Shown here: piece after piece, positions 11,530-19,476 of the stretch | Numbering within the stretch: position 1 is the stretch's first letter | How the letters are laid out: each line of letters starts with the position of its first letter | Assembly (NCBI GenBank): GCA_023458215.1 | Contig: JAEXAJ010000188.1 | Span: forward strand, 1 to 21,404 | Direction: 5' to 3' | DNA length: 21,404 nucleotides | Source: Bacteroidota bacterium | GTDB taxonomy: Bacteria; Bacteroidota; Bacteroidia; Bacteroidales; Bacteroidaceae | The notes under the pieces: model-generated | Told to the model about the DNA's origin: nothing | Databases searched by the model: none | Seen by the model: only the letters and a program-made list of their open reading frames with translations | Translations under genes and position numbers: made by a program

Positions 11530-13152
11530 TTATATATTCTGCAAGTAGTCTGTCAAGTCTTCTTCGGATGATAAATTGAGAGATTTGCGTAAACGATACC
11601 GGTTCATGTTGATGGTTTTGGGAGTGGTACCGGTTAACATGGATATCTCTTTGGTGGATAAGTTGACTCTTAGCAGGGAGGCAAGATACTTTTCTCCTTG
11701 GGTAAGTTTAGGGTGGAGGGATACGAGTTTTTGCAAGAATTCATTGTTCTTGTCTTCGATGTTCATTAGCAAAGTGGAATTGGCTTTGTCGCCACTTTGA
11801 TATTGACTGATGTATGCGTTTACTTTTTTTAGGTGAGGAATAAGAGATTGGTTATCCATTTTGTACCCTTCCTTAATCATTTCTCGTATCTTGTCCAGTA
11901 ACTCATTGCGACTTTTTAGGAATACGGCAAAGCTAGTAACTTCTTGTCGGCTGTCTTGAAGGGCGTTTTGTATGTTTTGCAGTTCCAATTCTTGCTGATG
12001 GAGTTTAAGCTCAGAGACTTCGCGCTCGGAGAGTTCCAGTTGATAGCGTGCTTCTATCAGTTGCAGGTCTTTGTGTCTTTTATACCATTTATATAAGAAG
12101 ATACTAAATGCCACTCCAAGTATCAGGATGGTGCCCATAAGCCACAAATTACGTTTCAGTATCTCAATCTTGTAAGTTTGTTCCTGCATCTCGGTAGCAT
12201 ATTTTTGGTCTTGATACCTCTTATAGGAGATTTCTTGTTCTATATTGCGCAGTTTGTTGCTGCTTTGCAGGTCTTTGCTCAAGTGGTACATTTGTTCTAA
12301 ATGCTTGTAGGCTTGTGCATAGTTTCCTATGGCGGCACATACCATAGCGGAGTACTCGTAATTGTCGCAGAGTAGTTCACGGGCACCTATGGTTTGTGCA
12401 TAATCATGTGCTTTGTGCAAGGCTTCCAGGGCTTTGGAATACTGCTTGCTATAGTAGTATTGTTTGCCCATATTATTATAATTTTCACCGAGAGACCACT
12501 GTGCATCGAGATTTTTGTTGATAGCGATTGCTTCTTGTATAAAGGATAGTTTTTCTTCCGTATTTCCTTGATATAGACAAAGATTGTTCAGGTTAGTTGC
12601 TATCTCCTTCAAATTGTGCTGGGCACGGTTGATGGCAAGGGCCCGTTGCAGAAATCGTTCGGCTACAATAAACTCACTGAGAAAGTGATGCATCACTCCG
12701 CGTTCGTTGTAACATCCGGCAACGGAGGCGGAATCTCCTATGGCTTTGAAGATAGAAGTTGCTTTATCATTCAATTCGATGGCTTTGTTGTAATCTCCTA
12801 ATTTGCTGTATACACGTCCCATGAGGGAGTAAAGTTGTGCCGTCTGCCGTTTGTTTGTCGGATTAATGTACTTCTGGGCATCATAAAGGTTCTTGATACT
12901 TAGATCGAAGTTCCCTAATAGTTGCTCCGCTTGGCAGTAAAGAAGCATCGCTTGGGCACGGACTTCGTTGGGAGCATCCTCATTGAACATGGCAGCTGCT
13001 TGGGATGCGTAATAAGAAGCCTGTTTGGGGTTATTAAACAAGTACTTTTGAGCTTGCTCAATTAGTTTTTGAGCTTGATTTGCATCTTGGGCTTTCAGAG
13101 GGTATGCTAGTAGAAAGAAATATATAAATAGTAGATATAGAGTATTTTTCAT
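11530..13152 (-). CDS. SusR-like membrane-spanning TPR/HTH transcriptional regulator
   Basis: A 540-residue regulator with the architecture of Bacteroides SusR: a signal peptide or N-terminal anchor (1-21), tetratricopeptide-type helical repeats (about 24-300), one transmembrane helix (about 336-356), a coiled coil (about 360-405) and a C-terminal LuxR/GerE-like helix-turn-helix (about 483-530, with STKEISMLTGTTPKTINMNR at 499-518). The inferred topology puts the TPR sensor in the periplasm and the HTH in the cytoplasm, so sugar binding outside could control DNA binding inside. It is directly upstream of susC on the same strand, as expected for a dedicated PUL activator. It shares a 99-base region with the divergent rnhB. 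Susceptibility to maltose-type ligands, as for starch SusR, cannot be assumed. Family call is firm; ligand unknown. Confidence 0.85.
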   Translation of the reverse strand: MKNTLYLLFIYFFLLAYPLKAQDANQAQKLIEQAQKYLFNNPKQASYYASQAAAMFNEDAPNEVRAQAMLLYCQAEQLLGNFDLSIKNLYDAQKYINPTNKRQTAQLYSLMGRVYSKLGDYNKAIELNDKATSIFKAIGDSASVAGCYNERGVMHHFLSEFIVAERFLQRALAINRAQHNLKEIATNLNNLCLYQGNTEEKLSFIQEAIAINKNLDAQWSLGENYNNMGKQYYYSKQYSKALEALHKAHDYAQTIGARELLCDNYEYSAMVCAAIGNYAQAYKHLEQMYHLSKDLQSSNKLRNIEQEISYKRYQDQKYATEMQEQTYKIEILKRNLWLMGTILILGVAFSIFLYKWYKRHKDLQLIEARYQLELSEREVSELKLHQQELELQNIQNALQDSRQEVTSFAVFLKSRNELLDKIREMIKEGYKMDNQSLIPHLKKVNAYISQYQSGDKANSTLLMNIEDKNNEFLQKLVSLHPKLTQGEKYLASLLRVNLSTKEISMLTGTTPKTINMNRYRLRKSLNLSSEEDLTDYLQNI

Positions 13153-13219
13153 ATTAGGGGCTTATTTCTGCAAATTTAATTATTTCTACTTAAAAGTCCG
13201 GTAAACCTCCAAAAAGATT

Positions 13220-13227
13220 TATCTTTG
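13220..13227 (+). promoter_or_regulatory. -7 box of the rnhB promoter
   Basis: TATCTTTG is a perfect TAnnTTTG box 24 bases before the rnhB ATG, predicting a leader of under 20 bases. No convincing -33 TTTG is seen at the usual distance. Confidence 0.6.
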
Positions 13228-13233
13228 TTGCCT

Positions 13234-13241
13234 CAAAGATA
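13234..13241 (-). promoter_or_regulatory. -7 box facing the SusR-like regulator
   Basis: The minus strand reads TATCTTTG here, a perfect -7 consensus, and predicts a leader of about 75 bases for the regulator. With the rnhB box it forms an inverted pair separated by six bases. No clear -33 element is visible upstream, so it may be fortuitous. Confidence 0.4.
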
Positions 13242-13251
13242 GCGATATAGT

Positions 13252-13854
13252 ATGTTATTACCATATTTAAACGAAGATTTGATTGAAGCCGGGTGCGATG
13301 AAGCGGGCCGTGGTTGTTTGGCAGGCGCTGTATATGCCGCTGCTGTTATTTTACCTAAAGACTTCCAGAACGAACTGCTGAATGACTCCAAGCAACTGAC
13401 CGAGAAACAACGTTATGCTTTGCGGGAAGTTATAGAGAAAGAAGCTTTGGACTGGGCGGTAGGCGTCGTTTCTCCCGAAGAGATAGATAAGATTAATATC
13501 CTGAATGCTTCTTTTCTCGCCATGCACCGCGCTGTGGACCAGCTGAAACTCCGTCCGCAACATTTGATTATTGATGGCAACCGCTTCAAGAAATATCGGG
13601 ATCTGCCACATACCACTGTCGTGAAAGGCGATGGCAAATATCTCTCTATTGCTGCCGCTTCCATCCTTGCCAAGACTTATCGGGACGATTATATGAATCG
13701 TTTGCATGAAGAATATCCTCATTATGACTGGAACAATAATAAAGGATATCCAACCAAGAAACATCGTGCTGCCATTGCCGAACAAGGTACTACGCCCTAT
13801 CACCGCATGACGTTCAATCTGCTGGGCGACGGACAACTGGCACTGAATTTCTGA
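13252..13854 (+). CDS. rnhB: ribonuclease HII
   Basis: A 200-residue type 2 RNase H, the normal length for bacterial RnhB. It cleaves RNA in RNA-DNA hybrids and excises single ribonucleotides misincorporated into DNA. All expected metal-binding acidic residues are visible: Asp16 and Glu17 in the DEAGRG motif, Asp108 in LIIDGN and Asp145 in ILAKTYRDD. The C-terminal segment [13 protein letters not shown] (163-175) is also typical. Catalysis is cytoplasmic with Mg2+ or Mn2+. It is transcribed away from the PUL regulator and ends facing a decayed ATPase gene; the start is set by the -7 box 24 bases upstream. Confidence 0.97.
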   Translation: MLLPYLNEDLIEAGCDEAGRGCLAGAVYAAAVILPKDFQNELLNDSKQLTEKQRYALREVIEKEALDWAVGVVSPEEIDKINILNASFLAMHRAVDQLKLRPQHLIIDGNRFKKYRDLPHTTVVKGDGKYLSIAAASILAKTYRDDYMNRLHEEYPHYDWNNNKGYPTKKHRAAIAEQGTTPYHRMTFNLLGDGQLALNF

Positions 13855-13883
13855 CAAGATAGACTGTGAATCTTTATGAGTCC

Positions 13884-14287
13884 TTATTTATAAATGTGCT
13901 TCAACCAATAGGCAAATGCCGGGTCTTGAAGTTCTATCTTATTGCCGGGCAGTGTGTCGATCAAATCTTTCTCTGTGGCCACTTTCTTTAAATTCTTTAT
14001 ATTGGCGGATGTTCCCAACCGGTATTTGGAAAGTACTTCCTTGGATGAAAAGTTAGTGATTCCGTCTGCTACGGCTATCAAGAAGCTTATCTGTTTAGGC
14101 GTCAGTGCATCGATAATATTGGCAAAGAGAAGGCTGAGTTGTCCGATGATGTCCTGAAAAGCCCGGTTGATTATCTCCGGTGTAGCTTCATCGGTGAATC
14201 TCTTTTGAATAAACTTTACCCATTCTTCTTCCGGTTAGTAAAGTTCTCTTTATCGGCTATCTTGCCATAAACGAAAGGTCTATCCAT
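13884..14287 (-). pseudogene. remnant of an archaeal-type AAA ATP-binding protein gene
   Basis: Only the two ends of a protein normally about 370-400 residues long remain. From the ATG at 14287 the frame reads MDRPFVYGKIADKENFTNR, the usual N-terminus of the Bacteroidales ATPase_2-like family (PxFVYG...NFTDR), then runs to a stop near 14220. In another frame, open from about 14236, PEEEWVKFIQKRFT joins the conserved tail QLSLLF...LTPKQISFLIAVADG, SSKEVLSKYRLGTSAN and a C-terminus ending DPAFAYWLKHIYK. The P-loop and whole ATPase core are gone, with a frameshift at the junction. A second deletion likely lies at FTDEA, where intact homologues have a longer helical stretch with HPYYVQQLA. The family recognition is from memory. 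The last 65 codons could still be translated from a TTG, but a functional product is unlikely. Confidence 0.75.
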
Positions 14288-14346
14288 AAATGTAACTGTT
14301 TTATATACAAAAAGATAAGAATTTATTGTGAGAGAAACAAGCGATG

Positions 14347-14390
14347 TAATCAATCAATTTGAAATTAACTGATTTCAAATTGATTGGTTA
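14347..14390. repeat. 19-bp inverted repeat downstream of corA
   Basis: Bases 14347-14365 pair with 14372-14390 over 19 positions with one G-T wobble, around the six-base loop TAACTG. It lies 33 bases past the corA stop and 60 bases upstream of the ATPase remnant. The AT-rich stem lacks a clear T-run on either strand, so it is at best a weak terminator. It could instead be a relic of a small mobile element. The rest of the 13855-14422 stretch outside this repeat and the pseudogene shows no supported feature. Confidence 0.75.
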
Positions 14391-14422
14391 GTTGTCTTTA
14401 TTGAGTAGCCAATGCCTATCTT

Positions 14423-15349
14423 TTAGAACCACCGAATCTTCCTGAACCATACAAAAGTAATGGTTGAGAGTACCACAGACAGAATGATAATGGATAGAAA
14501 CGCATGCGGAAATTCTTCCAAGTGAATATCTACGTTCATGCCGTAGAAACTGGCAATCAACGTAGGAATCATCAAGGTAATGGAAAGGCTTGTCATGCGT
14601 TTCATGATGGCATTTACATTGTTGGAGATAATAGAAGCAAAAGCATCCATGGTTCCCGTAAGGATGTCACTATAAACATTGACTGTGTTGTATGCCTGCT
14701 TCAATTCGATGACTACATCTTCCAGCAATTCCATATTGAGGTAGTTGGTACCTTGGAAGATGTTTCGCAGTCGTCCTATCATCACTTCATTGCCACGAAT
14801 GGAAGTGTCGAAGTAAACCAATGTCTTTTGTAGTTTCATCAGTTGCAGGAGGTCTTCGTTTCGAATGCTTTTCTCCAATTCTTTTTCGGCGGTAGCTACG
14901 TCGTTGTTGATTTGTTTCAGATACTTCAGGAACCAGACGGCGGAGGAGTGGATAATCCGAAGGATTAAGTCCAGCTTATTGCTTACTACGATTCCTTTCC
15001 GGCGCGTGTGCTGGATGAAGTCCGGTATCAGCTCCGTGTGGTGGTAGCAAACGGAAACAATGATTTCGTCGTTGGTAATGATGCCGATGGGGACGGTGAT
15101 AAAAGGAACGCCACGCTGGTTGCTCTGCATCGGTATGCGCAGGATGGTGAGCAGCCAGTTGCCTTCGGTTTCCGTGCGGGGGCGTTCGTCCACGTCGGCT
15201 ATGTCTTCCAAAAATGATTCGGGAACTTGAAGATCTTGGGTTAAGAATTGAAAATCGTCATTGTCCGGACATTCTACGTTTACCCAGCAATTGGGTTGCC
15301 ACGTAGTCTTTTCAATGAAGCCGCTTTCGCTGTAGAGATACTTTCTCAT
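14423..15349 (-). CDS. corA: CorA-family magnesium/divalent-cation channel
   Basis: A 308-residue CorA-family protein that forms a homopentameric inner-membrane channel for Mg2+ (some members carry Co2+, Ni2+ or Zn2+). The N-terminal cytoplasmic alpha/beta domain spans about 1-135, and a long helix-rich stalk about 140-250. Two C-terminal transmembrane helices follow (about 253-270 and 282-301). The signature GMN is at 270-272 (FYGMN), and the basic C-terminal tail is RKIRWF. A strong Shine-Dalgarno, AAAGGAGG (15357-15364), sits seven bases before the ATG, unusual in this phylum and fixing the start. The gene is divergent from gpmI, and the leader predicted from the -7 box is about 130 bases. 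Transport specificity is not deducible from sequence. Confidence 0.93.
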   Translation of the reverse strand: MRKYLYSESGFIEKTTWQPNCWVNVECPDNDDFQFLTQDLQVPESFLEDIADVDERPRTETEGNWLLTILRIPMQSNQRGVPFITVPIGIITNDEIIVSVCYHHTELIPDFIQHTRRKGIVVSNKLDLILRIIHSSAVWFLKYLKQINNDVATAEKELEKSIRNEDLLQLMKLQKTLVYFDTSIRGNEVMIGRLRNIFQGTNYLNMELLEDVVIELKQAYNTVNVYSDILTGTMDAFASIISNNVNAIMKRMTSLSITLMIPTLIASFYGMNVDIHLEEFPHAFLSIIILSVVLSTITFVWFRKIRWF

Positions 15350-15356
15350 TGTGTTG

Positions 15357-15364
15357 CCTCCTTT
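15357..15364 (-). promoter_or_regulatory. strong Shine-Dalgarno site of corA
   Basis: The coding strand reads AAAGGAGG, ending seven bases before the ATG. This is close to the ideal anti-Shine-Dalgarno match. Bacteroidetes genes generally lack such sites because their ribosomes sequester the 16S rRNA tail, so its presence is notable. Confidence 0.75.
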
Positions 15365-15485
15365 CTTTAGGTGCGTACAGAGGCGTTGCGATCAACGGAC
15401 TCCGTTCGCTTTAATGGTGAATACTATTGCACGTTCGTGGGTTTGAATCGTCCATATTTCTTGTTTTTTGTTTTTTAAAGCGTGG

Positions 15486-15493
15486 CAAAAGTA
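15486..15493 (-). promoter_or_regulatory. -7 box of the corA promoter
   Basis: The minus strand reads TACTTTTG, a perfect TAnnTTTG, predicting a transcript start near 15479 and a leader of about 130 bases. The leader contains a short palindrome, AACGGA-C-TCCGTT (15394-15406). I see no recognisable riboswitch. Confidence 0.6.
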
Positions 15494-15535
15494 CATAAAT
15501 CATTTGAAAGACTACGCATTAACGACTGTTTTTTG

Positions 15536-15543
15536 TACCTTTG
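15536..15543 (+). promoter_or_regulatory. -7 box of the gpmI promoter
   Basis: TACCTTTG matches TAnnTTTG perfectly and predicts a start near 15550 with a 60-base leader. The nearest upstream TTTG (15503-15506) is 29 bases away, longer than the usual -33 spacing. Together with the corA box it forms a divergent promoter pair in a 260-base gap. Confidence 0.7.
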
Positions 15544-15609
15544 CACCGCTAAATTCATAGAACGTTTTCAGCATAGGAAAAGATTGTACAATTAAATTCT
15601 ATTAATATT

Positions 15610-17124
15610 ATGAGCAAGAAAGCCCTTTTAATGATTCTTGATGGCTGGGGTATCGGCGATCAAGGCAAAGATGATGTGATTTTCAATACACCGACTCCTT
15701 ACTGGGATAGTCTGTTGGCTACTTATCCGCACTCCGAGCTTCAGGCAAGCGGTGAAAACGTTGGTTTGCCCGACGGACAAATGGGTAACTCGGAAGTGGG
15801 TCACCTCAATATTGGTGCCGGACGCATCGTTTATCAGGATTTGGTAAAGATCAACCGTGCTTGCCGGGATAACAGCATCTTGAAGAATGAAGAAATCATT
15901 TCTGCTTTCTCTTATGCTAAAGAAAACGGAAAGAGCATCCATTTCATGGGTCTGACTTCTGACGGCGGTGTACATAGCTCATTGGATCATTTATACAAAC
16001 TCTGTGATATCTCTAAGGAGTATGGCATCGGGAATACTTTCATTCACTGCTTTATGGACGGTCGTGATACTGACCCGAAGAGCGGTAAAGGTTTTATCGA
16101 ACAGCTGACTGCACAATGTGAGAAGTCGGCCGGTAAAATTGCTTCTATCATCGGTCGTTTCTATGCTATGGACCGTGACAAACGTTGGGAGCGTGTAAAA
16201 GAAGCATACGACCTGTTGGTAAACGGTACGGGAAAGAAAGCTACCGATATGGTGCAAGCTATGCAGGAATCATACGATGAAGGTGTAACAGACGAGTTCA
16301 TCAAGCCGATTGTAAACGCCAATTGCGACGGTACTATCAAGGAAGGCGACGTGGTTATCTTCTTCAACTACCGCAACGACCGTGCTAAAGAACTTACAGT
16401 GGTTCTTACTCAGCAAGATATGCCTGAACAAGGTATGCATACCGTTCCGGGCTTGCAATTCTATTGTATGACTCCGTATGATTCATCTTTCAAAGGTGTT
16501 CATATTCTTTTCGATAAAGACAATGTTGAGAATACATTGGGCGAATACCTCGCTGCCAATGGCAAGACTCAGCTCCACATTGCCGAGACTGAGAAGTATG
16601 CTCACGTAACTTTCTTCTTCAACGGTGGTCGTGAAACTCCGTATGATGCCGAAGAGCGTATCCTTGTTCCGTCTCCGAAAGTAGCTACCTACGACTTGAA
16701 GCCGGAAATGAGTGCTTATGAAGTGAAAGATAAACTGGTAGAAGCTATCAATACCCAAAAGTTCGACTTTATCGTTGTGAACTATGCTAACGGCGATATG
16801 GTAGGTCATACCGGTATTTACGGAGCTATCGAGAAGGCAGTAAAAGCTATCGACGACTGCGTAAAAGATACCGTAGAAGCTGCTAAGGCAAACGATTATG
16901 AAGTAATCATCATTGCCGACCATGGTAATGCCGATCACGCTTTGAACGAAGACGGCACTCCGAATACGGCTCACTCATTGAATCCCGTTCCGTTTGTATA
17001 TGTAACTGCAAACAAGGATGCAAAGGTTGAGAATGGTGTATTAGCTGATGTTGCTCCTTCTATCCTGCACATTCTCGGTATGGCTCAGCCTGCTGATATG
17101 ACGGGTAAAGACTTGATAAAGTAA
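15610..17124 (+). CDS. gpmI: 2,3-bisphosphoglycerate-independent phosphoglycerate mutase
   Basis: A 504-residue cytoplasmic glycolytic enzyme that interconverts 3- and 2-phosphoglycerate with two Mn2+ ions and a phosphoserine intermediate. The alkaline-phosphatase-fold signature LDGWGIG holds metal ligand Asp11, and [15 protein letters not shown] holds the catalytic Ser61. The phosphotransfer insertion domain covers about 80-300 ([25 protein letters not shown]). C-terminal metal ligands occur in [12 protein letters not shown] and [10 protein letters not shown]. Length is usual for the family (about 505-515). It has its own promoter and is followed within 20 bases by a strong terminator, so it is probably monocistronic. 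Confidence 0.98.
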   Translation: MSKKALLMILDGWGIGDQGKDDVIFNTPTPYWDSLLATYPHSELQASGENVGLPDGQMGNSEVGHLNIGAGRIVYQDLVKINRACRDNSILKNEEIISAFSYAKENGKSIHFMGLTSDGGVHSSLDHLYKLCDISKEYGIGNTFIHCFMDGRDTDPKSGKGFIEQLTAQCEKSAGKIASIIGRFYAMDRDKRWERVKEAYDLLVNGTGKKATDMVQAMQESYDEGVTDEFIKPIVNANCDGTIKEGDVVIFFNYRNDRAKELTVVLTQQDMPEQGMHTVPGLQFYCMTPYDSSFKGVHILFDKDNVENTLGEYLAANGKTQLHIAETEKYAHVTFFFNGGRETPYDAEERILVPSPKVATYDLKPEMSAYEVKDKLVEAINTQKFDFIVVNYANGDMVGHTGIYGAIEKAVKAIDDCVKDTVEAAKANDYEVIIIADHGNADHALNEDGTPNTAHSLNPVPFVYVTANKDAKVENGVLADVAPSILHILGMAQPADMTGKDLIK

Positions 17125-17142
17125 GTTCTATTATAATAATTG

Positions 17143-17177
17143 AAGGGCGTGGATTCTTATCAATCCACGCCTTTTTT
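17143..17177 (+). terminator. intrinsic terminator after gpmI
   Basis: A perfect 10-bp stem GGCGTGGATT / AATCCACGCC (17146-17155 and 17162-17171) with loop CTTATC is followed by six T. The stem extends slightly by A-T pairs at the base. It starts about 20 bases after the gpmI stop. The T-run directly adjoins the -7 box of the next gene. Confidence 0.92.
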
Positions 17178-17178
17178 G

Positions 17179-17186
17179 TATTTTTG
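17179..17186 (+). promoter_or_regulatory. -7 box of the DUF3109 gene promoter
   Basis: TATTTTTG matches TAnnTTTG and begins one base after the terminator T-run. It predicts a leader of about 20 bases before the ATG at 17212. Any -33 contact would fall inside the terminator stem. Confidence 0.6.
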
Positions 17187-17211
17187 CATACTCGAAAAAG
17201 AAGGAAAGATT

Positions 17212-17793
17212 ATGATTCAGATAGGAGATACAGTAGTTAGTTTTGATGTACTTCGTGAGAAGTTTCTTTGTAATCTTGACGCCTGTAAGGGTGCTTGTTG
17301 CATTGAGGGAGATGCCGGTGCTCCGGTAGAGTTGGATGAGATAGAGAAGTTGGAAGAGGTGCTTCCTGTTATTTGGGAGGGACTGGCACCCGAAGCGCGT
17401 GCTGTGATAGAGAAACAAGGTGTTGTTTATACCGATCGTGAGGGCGATTTGGTTACTTCTATCGTTAATAACAAAGACTGCGTTTTTACTTGTTATGATG
17501 AAAAAGGTTGTTGCTATTGCGCTATCGAGAAGGCATACCGTGAAGGGAAAACAGACTTTTATAAACCTGTTTCTTGTCATCTTTATCCCATCAGAATAGG
17601 GAACTATGGTCTTTATAAAGCAGTTAACTATAATCGTTGGGATGTTTGCAAGGCGGCTGTTCTGCTTGGAAAGAAAGAAAACCTACCCGTTTATAAGTTC
17701 TTGAAAGAACCGTTGATTCGCAAGTTCGGCGAAGATTGGTATGCCGAGTTGGAGCTGGTAGCGGAAGAGATGCAGAAACAGAATATGTTATAG
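17212..17793 (+). CDS. DUF3109-family cysteine-rich protein
   Basis: A 193-residue soluble protein of the DUF3109 family, common in Bacteroidetes, of unknown function. Eleven cysteines are seen (20, 25, 29, 30, 90, 94, 100, 101, 103, 122, 146). The clusters CNLDACKGACC near the N-terminus and CxxxCx5CCxC at 90-103 resemble the YkgJ-type zinc/iron-chelating arrangement, so metal or Fe-S binding is plausible but inferred. Motifs YKPVSCHLYPIRI and VNYNRWDVC are typical of the family. There is no signal peptide or membrane segment. An in-frame TTG at 17140 would overlap the terminator and promoter, so the ATG at 17212 is chosen. A MORN-type gene follows after 32 bases. Confidence 0.85.
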   Translation: MIQIGDTVVSFDVLREKFLCNLDACKGACCIEGDAGAPVELDEIEKLEEVLPVIWEGLAPEARAVIEKQGVVYTDREGDLVTSIVNNKDCVFTCYDEKGCCYCAIEKAYREGKTDFYKPVSCHLYPIRIGNYGLYKAVNYNRWDVCKAAVLLGKKENLPVYKFLKEPLIRKFGEDWYAELELVAEEMQKQNML

Positions 17794-17825
17794 AAAGATT
17801 GCCTTATTCCTAAGGCGCTATTAAT

Positions 17826-19325
17826 ATGAATAAGAAAATACAATTACTCAGAGCTTTGCTCATGGGTTTCCCTTTATTGTTTGCGGTACTGGTTCAAGCC
17901 CAGCAACCGGTGTTCGATGCCAATATAAAGTATCAGAAAGAGGGAAAACTATATCTTTATGATGGCAAACCGATGAATGGCTGTTATAAAGTGAGTTACA
18001 TTGATGAGGATTTTGTGAGGCGCTACTACATTGCCAACTTTAAGAAAGGTCTTCAGGGCGATACCGTTCGTCATTACGATGCAAAGAGTAACGCTCTTAT
18101 AAATGAGAGTATCCGGTTGAATGATCGTGAAACTCTTCATCGAAATTTCTTCTTCGACGGCAAACGTTTTGAGGAGTACCGTACCACCGATAAAGGGAGA
18201 GAGGGTATTTATAGAGAATGGTATCAAAACGGCAACGGGCGCAGAGCCTGTGAGTATGCCGGCGGAGTGCTCAATGGAATCAGTACTTATTGGGATGAAA
18301 ACGGACAACTGATGGAAGTTGTGAATTATAAGGACAACTTGCAGGACGGTTGGTCGGAGACTTACATATACGAAGATTCGCAGAGTGAAATCCCGGCTAA
18401 AATAGTACGTGAACTTTATAGCGAAGGCGGTTCGCCTGTGCTTGAAGAATGTTACGGTATGGGCAGCGAAGGACCGGTATTGATTAAGCGCACTATCTTT
18501 GATAGTCCGAACAGCGAACCAAGACATGTGTCTTTCAAAGATGAATGTGACTCTACCTGTATGGATAGCCTTGAAAACTGTATTGAGATACGCGATTACC
18601 GGCAGGGCAAACTGTTGTCGATAGAACGCTATACTTACGATTGGGAACGTGATGGCATCTTCGAGACCTATAATACCGAAGGTGGCATGTCATCGAGAAA
18701 GCGTTATGAACGTGACAAGCTCATTGCTGAAAGCTATTATGAGATCAACGAGTTAAGTCCCGATGTGCGGCAAACCGCACTTACGCCCGATATGTGCGCT
18801 GCCCTCAAACTGAAATCGTGTAACTCCAAGTACTTTGACTTTGATAAGTGTGACACTAAGCGTCCGCTTGTCATTCGTGGCTCATTGGGCAACGAACTAT
18901 TCAGGGTGAGCGATGAAGGTCGTCGTTACGAGTATTACGGCTACGATTTCAAGTTGAAATATCACCTCGCCTTTTCAAGTGTAGGCGATTTCAATGATGT
19001 TCGCTACTACGTTGTGCACGACGATGGAGCAAGTATGTCTCTTCCAGTCGACTATGTGGCGGTGAATGGTGATGCGGGGACGGTTGCCACCACACGGCGG
19101 ATATTTGATGATGAGGACGAACTGATTATTTACAACTTTCGCCCGGAAAACAAGGAGGAAGGCTTTATCCCTGTTTTGAAATATAGCATGCGACACGCTA
19201 CATACCTCACCGGCTTGCACTGGCTTGGCAACGGTGCTCTGCTCCTTGAATACAAAGATGGCGGCATTCGGTTGGATGTGGATCCTGCTGAGTTGGAACT
19301 GACAGATGACGACGAATCGTATTGA
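17826..19325 (+). CDS. secreted MORN/YwqK-like repeat protein
   Basis: A 499-residue protein with a signal peptide ending VQAQ (about residue 26), so periplasmic or exported. Several short beta-hairpin MORN_2/YwqK-type repeats occur at about 125-181 (GIYREWYQNGNGRRACEYAGG, cut here to its clearest unit, then GISTYWDENGQLMEVVNYK and GWSETYIYED), with weaker ones at about 35-115 and 245-305. The C-terminal 190 residues lack repeats and look like a separate beta-rich domain I do not recognise. MORN_2 proteins occur in many Bacteroidetes with unclear roles; some accompany toxin systems, but no toxin domain is seen here. A small hairpin, GCCTTA-TTCC-TAAGGC (17801-17816), lies ten bases before the ATG. 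It converges on gyrB. Confidence 0.75.
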   Translation: MNKKIQLLRALLMGFPLLFAVLVQAQQPVFDANIKYQKEGKLYLYDGKPMNGCYKVSYIDEDFVRRYYIANFKKGLQGDTVRHYDAKSNALINESIRLNDRETLHRNFFFDGKRFEEYRTTDKGREGIYREWYQNGNGRRACEYAGGVLNGISTYWDENGQLMEVVNYKDNLQDGWSETYIYEDSQSEIPAKIVRELYSEGGSPVLEECYGMGSEGPVLIKRTIFDSPNSEPRHVSFKDECDSTCMDSLENCIEIRDYRQGKLLSIERYTYDWERDGIFETYNTEGGMSSRKRYERDKLIAESYYEINELSPDVRQTALTPDMCAALKLKSCNSKYFDFDKCDTKRPLVIRGSLGNELFRVSDEGRRYEYYGYDFKLKYHLAFSSVGDFNDVRYYVVHDDGASMSLPVDYVAVNGDAGTVATTRRIFDDEDELIIYNFRPENKEEGFIPVLKYSMRHATYLTGLHWLGNGALLLEYKDGGIRLDVDPAELELTDDDESY

Positions 19326-19364
19326 CGCTCTGCCCTTTTAGAAGGAAATAAGAAAACAAGAAAA

Positions 19365-19400
19365 GCCCCGGTCAGCAGGATTGTCCTGCCCGTCCGGGGC
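19365..19400. terminator. bidirectional terminator between the MORN gene and gyrB
   Basis: A two-part hairpin: outer stem GCCCCGG/CCGGGGC (19365-19371, 19394-19400) and inner stem GCAGGA-TTG-TCCTGC (19375-19389) with small internal bulges. On the minus strand it is followed by a T-rich tract (TTTTCTTGTTTTC), good for gyrB. On the plus strand it is followed by TTCTTC, serving the MORN gene. A weaker imperfect stem at 19448-19467 lies closer to the gyrB stop. Confidence 0.85.
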
Positions 19401-19476
19401 TTCTTCGTTGTAAGATGTGAGGTTGGTTAATAAAAACGTATATCAAAGCTTTGCCCGGAGGCAAGGCCCTTACTGT

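Noticed and set aside
13884..14081. Independent small protein of 65 residues
   Set aside because: It begins at a TTG within a longer open stretch that matches only the tail of an ATPase family, so it is better explained as part of a pseudogene.
17826..19325. Toxin or immunity protein of a secretion system
   Set aside because: MORN_2 repeats alone do not indicate a toxin, and no toxin domain, immunity-sized partner or secretion gene is adjacent.
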